A DNA stretch of 64,000 nucleotides from the NCBI RefSeq assembly GCF_000725495.1, contig NZ_JNZD01000025.1, positions 124,001 through 188,000 on the forward strand, given 5' to 3'. The notes under the pieces are model-generated. The model did no database searches and was not told the origin of the DNA. It saw nothing but the letters and a program-made list of their open reading frames with translations. The position numbers and the translations under genes were made by a program. Of this stretch, positions 57,751 to 64,000 are shown piece after piece. This stretch comes from Streptomyces aureus (lineage in GTDB: Bacteria; Actinomycetota; Actinomycetes; Streptomycetales; Streptomycetaceae). Every line of letters begins with the position of its first letter. The stretch's first letter is position 1.

Positions 57751-60700
57751 CTAACTCGCCCCCTTCTCCCGGTAGGTGACGGTGATCGGCGTCCGCACGC
57801 TGTGCGGCGGGAGCGTGATGGTCAGCACCTTGGAGGCCGCGTCCCAGTGGTACGCCCGCGGGGACAGCCGCTGCCCGGTCGCCGAGACCTCGGCGGGCGC
57901 CTGCGCGCCCAGGAGCGCGATCGTCCACCGGCGGCTTCGCACCTGGCCGGTGAAGGAACCCCGCGCCGCCCCGATCGACACCGTGTGCAGCCGCCCCTTG
58001 TTCCGGTAGCGGATGGTCGTCGTGGCGCTGCGGCCCTTGTGCCGGGCGGTGGCGCCGTCGTCCTCGTAGAGACGGAACGTCCCCGGCCGGCCCCCGGCGA
58101 CGGTGAGCGTGACGTCGGTCAGCGGGTTGCGGTCGTTGCCGGTCACGTCGTGGGTACGGGTGGGCAGGATGCCGCCCGCCCTGACGAACACCGGCATCGT
58201 GTCCAGACCGGTGGTGACGTCCCGAGTGCCGCCGCCGGTGTAGGTCTCGCCGGTGAAGTAGTTCGTCCACTGGCCGGGCGGGAGCCAGACCGAGGTGGTG
58301 GCGGAGGTGCCCGGCGTGGTCACGGGGGCGACCAGGACGTCTGAGCCGTAGAAGTACTCGCTTCCGGCGGTGGCGTAGGCCTGCGGCTCGTCGGGGTACT
58401 CCAGGTAGGTGGGCCGGACGATGGGCACGCCGGTGCGGTTCGCCTCCTCGGCGAGGGTGTAGGTGTAAGGCACCAGGTTCTCGCGGAGGTTGAGGAACGT
58501 GGCGGCCGACTGCCGTGCCGCGGTGCCGTACTGCCAGGGCAGCCGGTCGCTGTGGTTGCTGTGCAGCCGGTCCACGGGCTGGAACGTGCCGAACTGCACC
58601 CAGCGGGCGTACAGGTCGTCGGGGAGTTTGCGCGTGGTGCGGCTCTGCCCGCCCTCGGTGTACTTCTCCGAACCGGTCAGCCCCGTCGTGTCGTTGTGGC
58701 CGCCGATGTCATGGGTGATGGCGGCCATGCCGGTCGCGGCGGACTCGCCGGGGGTGTAGCCGACCTCGAACTTCAGCGCGCCCCAGGTCGAGGAGGTGTC
58801 GCCGGTGAAGTGGACGGTGCTGCGCTTGTCGGCCCACGGTCCGGTCGGCAGCCCCTGCTGGCCGCTGTACCCGGCCGCCTGCAACGAGCCGTAGGCGCGG
58901 GAGAGGACGAAGCCGCGGGCGCCGAGGTTCGCCGAACTGAGCGTTGCGTACTGCTGGTTGATCCAGGCGTCGGGAGTGACGCCCCGCAGCGAGGACTGCG
59001 ACGCGTCGCAGCACCAGTCGAGCCACCAGAAGTCGTTGCCCTGCCGGTCCATGGTCCGGTGCAGGTCCAGGTACGCCTTGAGCTGGTCGGGGTCCCCGAA
59101 GTCGAAGGTGTAGCAGTTGTTCTCGACGGAGGCCCCGGACGCGCAGCCGCCCTTGGTCAGCTTGCCCTTGGCCGTGGCCTGCGCCTGGGCGAACTGGGGG
59201 TCGGACGCGAGGATGCTCGGGTGCACGTTGAGCGTGTTGTGCAGTCCCTGCGCGGCGGACCAGTCGAAGAAGCCCTGGGGGTCGGGAAATTTCGCCGGGT
59301 CCATCTCCCAGCCGCTCCAGGTGTTCACGGCCTTGAAGTCCGTGTCGGTCACCAGGACGTCCAGCGGGACGCCTTCGGAGCGGAACGCCGGGAGGATCGT
59401 GTTCCGGTAGTCCGCGGCGGTGCGGTCGATGTACTCCGAGTACCAGACGCCGTAGGCCCATTGCGGCAGCAGTGCGGGCGGGCCGGTCAGGGTGGCGAGA
59501 TCGGTCAGCCCCCGTTTGTAGTCGTGCCCGTAGCCGAAGACGTAGCCGTCCTGGTAGGGCGTGCCGCCGTGGTCGGGGCGGGGTGTCGCCGTGTGCGCGG
59601 TGGCGTCGTAGACCGCGGACGTGGTGTCGTCGAGGAGGTACCAGCCGTCCCGGTTGAGCAGGCCTGGCGTGGTGGGGACGGAACTCTCGTTGCCGGTCAC
59701 GCCGTCGAGGCCGCGGCGGTAGCCGCCGAGCGCGAGGTGGGGCGGGGGCGCGGCCGCGTCGGGGGCGGCGAGGGACACGGTGTCCGCGTTGACGTGGCAG
59801 CTCGCCGTGCCGGGGCAGCCGAGGGTGATGTCGTTCGCGCCCGCGGTCAGGGTGACGGGCAGCGAGGCGGTCTGCCAGTCGTCCCAGTCGCTCGTCGCGG
59901 GGAAGGACAGGGTGCTGTCGGTGCCGCCGGCGGTGACGGTGGCGGTGCGCTGCTGGTGCAGTCCGTCGCCGCCGACGCCGTTGGCGTACCGCACCCGCAG
60001 GGTGTAGACGCCGTCGGCGGGAACGCCGACCACATGGGTCGTCAGGCTCGATCCCTGGTGCAGGTCGCCGACGAAACCGCTGCCCGCGTATCCCTTGTGG
60101 TCGGTGGCGGCGACCGCCGTTCCTCCGATGCGTCCGGCTTCCGCCTCGCAGCTCGTGGCGTACGCGCAGTCCGGGATCGCGGTGCTGGAGACGGGCGGGT
60201 ACGGGTCGCCGGGCCGGACGAGGGCGACGCTGTCGACGTTGACGTCACCGGAGTCCGAGGCCGTCCGGGTGAGGGCGACGGTGTGGTGGCCCGCGCCGAG
60301 GGCGACGTCCGCCGAGGTGACGTTCCAGGTGTCCCAGTTCGCCGTGACCGGCATCGACACCGTCTGCGGTGCTCCGCCGTCCACGGTGAGTGTGAGGGTG
60401 CGGGTGCGGGTCTGGCCGTCGCCGCCGCGGGAGTTGGCGTAGCGCAGGGCGAACCGGTAGGTCCCGCCGTCCTTGACATCGATGTCAGCGGTCGCCGAAC
60501 TGCCGGTGCCCTCGAAGCCCGCGGCGAATCCGCTCCCGGTGTGCCCCGCGTGGTCGGAGGCCACGGAGGCCCCGTCGAGACGCAGGCTCTCCGCCTCGCA
60601 CAGCGCGCCGAGCGTGCAGGTCGGACGCTGCCAGGGTGCCGACGTCACCGGGGTGGTGCCCGCCGTCGACCGCAGGGAGAAGTTCTGGGCGGTGAAGGGA

Positions 60701-61101
60701 CCCGAGTCGACCTTGTAGCGCAGGCTCATCGCGCTGGTCCTTATCGTGAGCCAGCCGTCGGCCGTCGAGGTGCTGTAGGGGGCCGGCGCGAACGCGTCGC
60801 GACCGATGGCGTTGAAGGTCGGCTCGTCGGTGAACCGTCCGTCGCCCGCGTACTCGGTGCGGATCACTGTGGGCGAGAGGATCTCGAAGCGGGCGCCGCC
60901 CGACGTGACGGTGGGAACGCGTGCGTCACGCGCGGCATCGTGCGACGGCCGGCCGGCGGCTGTCAGTGTCGTGGTGGCGGTCACGGCGAGGACGGCGGCG
61001 ACACTCGCCCGCCGCCGTAAGGACGTCTGCCGTCGCTTCTTCGAACCCATGGACGCCCTGGTCGCCCCGGACGCCTCTGGCGCGGTCGTCATACGCAACA
61101 T
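57751..61101 (-). CDS. Secreted GH31 glycosidase with CBM35-like modules
   Basis: This protein of about 1116 residues has an N-terminal export signal after a basic stretch (RRQTSLRRRASVAAVLAVTA) and two carbohydrate-binding modules of CBM6/35 type (CEAESLRLDGASVASDHAGH at about 190-310; CEAEAGRIGGTAVAATDHKG at about 330-450) inserted before the GH31 barrel. The barrel shows PQWAYGVWYSEYIDRTAADY, the nucleophile region FWWLDWCCDASQS and the acid/base region VHFTGDTSSTWGALKFEVG. GH31 enzymes are retaining alpha-glucosidases, alpha-xylosidases and relatives; specificity is not readable. ATG 61101, with ATG 61092 and 61050 as alternatives. Confidence 0.92.
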   Translation of the reverse strand: MLRMTTAPEASGATRASMGSKKRRQTSLRRRASVAAVLAVTATTTLTAAGRPSHDAARDARVPTVTSGGARFEILSPTVIRTEYAGDGRFTDEPTFNAIGRDAFAPAPYSTSTADGWLTIRTSAMSLRYKVDSGPFTAQNFSLRSTAGTTPVTSAPWQRPTCTLGALCEAESLRLDGASVASDHAGHTGSGFAAGFEGTGSSATADIDVKDGGTYRFALRYANSRGGDGQTRTRTLTLTVDGGAPQTVSMPVTANWDTWNVTSADVALGAGHHTVALTRTASDSGDVNVDSVALVRPGDPYPPVSSTAIPDCAYATSCEAEAGRIGGTAVAATDHKGYAGSGFVGDLHQGSSLTTHVVGVPADGVYTLRVRYANGVGGDGLHQQRTATVTAGGTDSTLSFPATSDWDDWQTASLPVTLTAGANDITLGCPGTASCHVNADTVSLAAPDAAAPPPHLALGGYRRGLDGVTGNESSVPTTPGLLNRDGWYLLDDTTSAVYDATAHTATPRPDHGGTPYQDGYVFGYGHDYKRGLTDLATLTGPPALLPQWAYGVWYSEYIDRTAADYRNTILPAFRSEGVPLDVLVTDTDFKAVNTWSGWEMDPAKFPDPQGFFDWSAAQGLHNTLNVHPSILASDPQFAQAQATAKGKLTKGGCASGASVENNCYTFDFGDPDQLKAYLDLHRTMDRQGNDFWWLDWCCDASQSSLRGVTPDAWINQQYATLSSANLGARGFVLSRAYGSLQAAGYSGQQGLPTGPWADKRSTVHFTGDTSSTWGALKFEVGYTPGESAATGMAAITHDIGGHNDTTGLTGSEKYTEGGQSRTTRKLPDDLYARWVQFGTFQPVDRLHSNHSDRLPWQYGTAARQSAATFLNLRENLVPYTYTLAEEANRTGVPIVRPTYLEYPDEPQAYATAGSEYFYGSDVLVAPVTTPGTSATTSVWLPPGQWTNYFTGETYTGGGTRDVTTGLDTMPVFVRAGGILPTRTHDVTGNDRNPLTDVTLTVAGGRPGTFRLYEDDGATARHKGRSATTTIRYRNKGRLHTVSIGAARGSFTGQVRSRRWTIALLGAQAPAEVSATGQRLSPRAYHWDAASKVLTITLPPHSVRTPITVTYREKGAS

Positions 61102-61198
61102 CCGTTCTGCTCTCAGCAGGGGACGCGCCCCTGCGCCGGACGAGATCCGGAGTTGCCTTGCCGCGCGCGGGCAGTGGTCGGGCTGCGGCATCCTCCGG

Positions 61199-61283
61199 CG
61201 GTGCGGCGGTGCGGCGGTGCGGCGGTGCGGCGGTGCGGCGGTGCGGCGGTGCGGCGGTGCGGCGGTGCGGCGGTGCGGCGGTG
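61199..61283. repeat. Octanucleotide tandem repeat upstream of the GH31 gene
   Basis: About ten and a half perfect copies of CGGTGCGG follow each other, ending about 100 bases before the GH31 start. Simple repeats of this type change copy number by slippage, which could alter the spacing between promoter and gene. Confidence 0.9.
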
Positions 61284-61436
61284 CAGGGTCGAACGGTCCG
61301 CGGCCCGTGTCGCAGGAGATCAACCCTGGGAATCAGAGCACGTCGGCTCGCGCGGTGTCCATATGCCCGACCTCGGTGTTCTTGCGGCCAGGGCGTTGGC
61401 ATAAGCCCTCTGGCGGGGGTGCGCGGAGCCCGCGCA

Positions 61437-62180
61437 TCAGGGGTTCGGCGCGCTCCCCGTGCCGGGGGTGCGACGCGCGCGGGCCCACGCCAGTTGCTCC
61501 GCCGCGCTGTTCAGCAGGGTGTCGAGGACGACGGGGTAGGCGCTGTGGTTCATCCGCCCGGCCAGGAGCCGGGCGGTGGCCGCGATGTGCGGGTGGGTGT
61601 CGGCGGGCAGTTCGGCGTACGTGGACCGCCACATCTCCTCGTCCGCCACCCGGGCCTGCTCCGTCAGCGCCAGCGACCCGGCGTCCAGGGCCGCGAAGGC
61701 CAGGGTGAGGTCGATGAACGCGTGATAGACGACGACCGCGTCCACGTCCGGGAAGCCCGCGCCGCGCAGGATGCCGAGGATCGTCTCGTCCACGGCGATC
61801 TCCCGCGGCCGGCCGGTGACCCGGCTGGCGGTCAGGACGGCCGCCTGGGGGTCGGCGAGGTAGGAGGCGTGGATGGCCCGGCCCAGCGCGCGCAGATCGG
61901 AGCGCCACTCCCCCGTGGCCGTCCAGGTGTCCAGCGCCCGGCCCATCAGCTCCTCGCCGATCGCCCTGGTCAGGTCGTCCAGTCCGGCGAAGTACCGGTA
62001 GAGGGTGCTGGGATCGGCACCCAGGGCGGTGCCCAGCCTGCGGGCCGTCAGCCCGGTGCCGCCGTGCTCCCGGAGCATCCGCAGCGCCGTCCGCACGATC
62101 AGCTTCTCGGACAGCACCGTGCCCTGCCGGGTCGGCCGGCGTCTGCGCCGTTCCGTCTCCGCCACCACCTGCTTCGCCAT
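61437..62180 (-). CDS. TetR-family transcriptional regulator
   Basis: This 247-residue regulator has a basic N-terminus, the TetR HTH (VRTALRMLREHGGTGLTARR, LGTALGADPSTLYRYFAGLD) and a TetR_C-type effector domain (AIHASYLADPQAAVLTASRV, VVVYHAFIDLTLAFAALDAG). ATG 62180 follows AGGGAGGG. It is divergent from the saccharopine dehydrogenase-like gene 127 bases away and probably controls it. I found no clear palindrome in that gap. Confidence 0.9.
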   Translation of the reverse strand: MAKQVVAETERRRRRPTRQGTVLSEKLIVRTALRMLREHGGTGLTARRLGTALGADPSTLYRYFAGLDDLTRAIGEELMGRALDTWTATGEWRSDLRALGRAIHASYLADPQAAVLTASRVTGRPREIAVDETILGILRGAGFPDVDAVVVYHAFIDLTLAFAALDAGSLALTEQARVADEEMWRSTYAELPADTHPHIAATARLLAGRMNHSAYPVVLDTLLNSAAEQLAWARARRTPGTGSAPNP

Positions 62181-62307
62181 GCCGAGCCCTCCCTGCTCCC
62201 GACGCGCCGAGCGCCCTTATGCCAACATGATTGACCTTAACCCGGGACATCCCGTTGCATCGATCCGGCCAGGAGGCACGCGTCTCCGGCGACGAAAGGT
62301 GTGTGAC

Positions 62308-63531
62308 ATGCGAGTACTTCTCGTGGGCGCGGGCGGCGTGGGGACCGCCGTCACCCGGATCGCGGCCCGGCGCGGATTCCTGACCCACATGGTCGTCGCG
62401 GACTACGACCTCGCCCGCGCCGAGGCGGCCGTCGCGGCGCTGAAGGACCACGGGGAACGGTTCACCGCGATCCGCCTGGACGCCACCGACGAGGCCGCGG
62501 TGCGCCGGGCACTCACCGAGTACGAGTGCGACGTGCTGCTCAACGCGACCGACCCGCGGTTCGTGATGCCGCTGTTCGACGCGGCCCGCGCCGCGGGCAC
62601 CCACTATCTCGACATGGCGATGTCCCTGTCCGCCCCGCACGCCACCCGCCCCCACGAGGAGTGCGGGGTCAAGCTGGGCGACGCCCAGTTCGAGCAGGCC
62701 GGGGCCTGGGAGGAGTCGGGGCGGCTGGCCCTGGTCGGCATGGGGGTGGAGCCGGGCCTCTCGGACGTCTTCGCCCGGTACGCGGCGGACGAACTCTTCG
62801 ACGAGATCGAGGAGATCGGTGTCCGCGACGGCGCGAATCTGATGGTCGAGGGCTACGACTTCGCCCCCTCCTTCAGCATCTGGACGACCATCGAGGAGTG
62901 CCTCAATCCCCCGGTGGTCTACGAGAAGGACCGCGGCTGGTTCACCACCGCACCCTTCAGCGAACCCGAGGTCTTCGACTTCCCCGAGGGCATCGGCCCG
63001 GTGGAGTGCGTCAACGTGGAGCACGAGGAGGTGCTGCTCATCCCCCGCTGGGTGGAGGCCCGCCGCGTGACGTTCAAGTACGGCCTCGGCGACGACTTCA
63101 TCGCCAAGCTCAAGACCCTCCACGAGCTGGGCCTGGACTCCACACGGAAGGTCACCGTCCCCTCGGCGGACGGACCCGTCGAGGTGTCCCCGCGCGACGT
63201 GGTCGCCGCCTGTCTGCCCGACCCGGCCACCCTGGGCGACCGCATGACCGGCAAGACCTGCGCGGGCACCTGGGTCAAGGGCACCAAGGACGGCGCGCCC
63301 CGCGAGGTGTACCTGTACCACGTGGTCGACAACCAGTGGTCGATGCGCGAGTACGGATCCCAGGCCGTGGTGTGGCAGACGGCGCTGAACCCCGTCGTCG
63401 CCCTCGAACTCATCGCGAGCGGAGCCTGGTCGGCGAGCGGCGTCCTCGGCCCGGAGGCCCTGCCGCCCCGCCCCTTCCTCGACCTGCTCGGCGAGTACGG
63501 GTCGCCGTGGGGGATGCGCGAGGAGGGCTGA
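62308..63531 (+). CDS. Saccharopine dehydrogenase-like NAD(P)-dependent enzyme
   Basis: This 407-residue protein has a Rossmann start (RVLLVGAGGVGTAVTRIAAR), the acidic residue in VVADYDLARAEAA, and the saccharopine dehydrogenase family blocks NATDPRFVMPLFDAARAAGT, YLDMAMSLS, and ALVGMGVEPGLSDVFARYAA. It would oxidise or reduce an amino-acid-derived imine or a related polyamine conjugate. ATG 62308 follows GAAAGGTG. It is divergent from a TetR regulator and is followed by the ThpR-like gene. Confidence 0.9.
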   Translation: MRVLLVGAGGVGTAVTRIAARRGFLTHMVVADYDLARAEAAVAALKDHGERFTAIRLDATDEAAVRRALTEYECDVLLNATDPRFVMPLFDAARAAGTHYLDMAMSLSAPHATRPHEECGVKLGDAQFEQAGAWEESGRLALVGMGVEPGLSDVFARYAADELFDEIEEIGVRDGANLMVEGYDFAPSFSIWTTIEECLNPPVVYEKDRGWFTTAPFSEPEVFDFPEGIGPVECVNVEHEEVLLIPRWVEARRVTFKYGLGDDFIAKLKTLHELGLDSTRKVTVPSADGPVEVSPRDVVAACLPDPATLGDRMTGKTCAGTWVKGTKDGAPREVYLYHVVDNQWSMREYGSQAVVWQTALNPVVALELIASGAWSASGVLGPEALPPRPFLDLLGEYGSPWGMREEG

Positions 63532-63589
63532 CGCCCGGGCGTGGCCCACGGCACACGGCGAGGGCGTCGGCACCGGCGGAAGGTGCGGT

Positions 63590-64000
63590 ATGAAGTGTGC
63601 TGTGCATGATCAGACCCGCCCCGAGACCGTCCGCGTGTTCATCGCCCTCGCCCCGCCCGACCACGCGAAGGAGGAGCTGGCCCGGGAGCTGCGCCCCGCC
63701 TACGGCACCCACCCGCACCTGCGCTGGAACCGCATCGAGGACTGGCACATCACCCTGGCGTTCCTCGGGGAACTGCCGGTCGCGACGGTTCCGCTGCTGC
63801 GTCCGCCGCTCGCCGCCCTCGCGGCGGGGAGCCGGCCCCCGTCGCTGGCGCTGCGCGGCAGCGGGGAGTTCGACGACCGGGTGCTGTGGAGCGGGATCGA
63901 CGGGGATCTCGACGCCCTGCACACGCTGGCCGCGGATGTCCGTACCACCGTCAAGGACTGCGGGGTCGTCCTGGAGGAGCGGCCGTTCCGGCCCCATCTG
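63590..64000 (+). CDS. thpR: RNA 2',3'-cyclic phosphodiesterase (ThpR/LigT), 3' truncated by the window
   Basis: The frame from ATG 63590 (GGAAGGTG upstream) reads 137 codons to the window end without a stop. ETVRVFIALAPPDHAKEELA and the first HxTx motif in WHITLAFLGEL identify the 2H phosphoesterase ThpR, which opens 2',3'-cyclic phosphates in RNA ends. The second HxTx motif must lie beyond 64000. Family members are about 180-190 residues, so some 50 residues are missing here. Confidence 0.85.
   Translation, partial: MKCAVHDQTRPETVRVFIALAPPDHAKEELARELRPAYGTHPHLRWNRIEDWHITLAFLGELPVATVPLLRPPLAALAAGSRPPSLALRGSGEFDDRVLWSGIDGDLDALHTLAADVRTTVKDCGVVLEERPFRPHL

Noticed and set aside
61199..61283. 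Possible CRISPR array or repeat protein
   Set aside because: The unit is 8 bases with no spacers, and the histidine/arginine/proline repeat peptide it would encode lies upstream of the proper start of the GH31 gene.

Overview
The window is high-GC actinobacterial DNA, most likely from a Streptomyces or a close relative. The signs are GTG and ATG starts preceded by GGAGG-like sites, strong third-position GC bias, and several small protein families found mainly in streptomycetes (DUF6479 twice, DUF5133, DUF6480, PRC-barrel, STAS, ANTAR and RsbW-like kinases). It looks like accessory chromosome rather than a housekeeping region. I see no rRNA, tRNA, CRISPR array, transposase, or polyketide or nonribosomal peptide synthase gene. 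The species assignment is inference.

Region 1 (0.5-16.6 kb) is a stress-signalling island built from partner-switching parts: three free STAS proteins, an RsbW-like ATPase, a SpoIIE-type phosphatase, two long paralogous STAS-ANTAR-GAF fusions, a free ANTAR protein and a small HTH regulator. Around them lie genes of the kind induced by stress in Streptomyces (Dps, DUF6479 membrane proteins, DUF5133, PRC-barrel). No sigma factor is present. A second RsbW-like ATPase lies at 44.5 kb. Three genes here look damaged: a remnant of the PRC-barrel gene at 1.45 kb, a frameshifted membrane protein at 1.8-2.4 kb and a frameshifted AraC-type regulator at 15.3-16.2 kb.

Region 2 (16.8-26.9 kb) holds a cupin-HTH regulator divergent from an EamA exporter and a B3/B4-domain protein, an ArsR regulator coupled to a VOC protein with a clear operator, a large FtsX-type permease with no ATPase beside it, and a secreted GH92 alpha-mannosidase with a ricin lectin tail and two identical palindromic operators upstream.

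Region 3 (27-46 kb) is catabolic. One operon (SDR, amidohydrolase, acyl-CoA ligase, MaoC) faces a MarR regulator across a promoter with two palindromes. A second set appears to form a scattered regulon. A TetR gene at 45.4 kb, a CocE/NonD hydrolase plus Dpp/Opp-type ABC operon (44.4 to 39.2 kb), the matching lipoprotein at 36.9 kb and an amidase at 29.5 kb all carry related inverted repeats (AACRTCGT-N6-ACRACGTT, looser at 36.8 kb) in their upstream regions. This is the best candidate for an undescribed uptake-and-hydrolysis system here.

Region 4 (46-64 kb) is mixed. It holds an unrecognised 697-residue protein, a LysR/SnoaL pair, a GRAM-like protein, two coupled secreted TAP-type hydrolases, an AMIN-like secreted protein, a cobinamide amidohydrolase (CbiZ), a VOC protein, a leaderless substrate-binding-like protein, a secreted GH31 glycosidase, a TetR regulator beside a saccharopine dehydrogenase-like enzyme, and the 5' part of an RNA 2',3'-cyclic phosphodiesterase (ThpR).

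A recurring oddity is tandem repeats that begin in the last codons or at the stop codon of a gene and repeat the stop downstream. This occurs at four genes (2986, 4130, 27375 and 28367), in two of them placing stops in all three frames.
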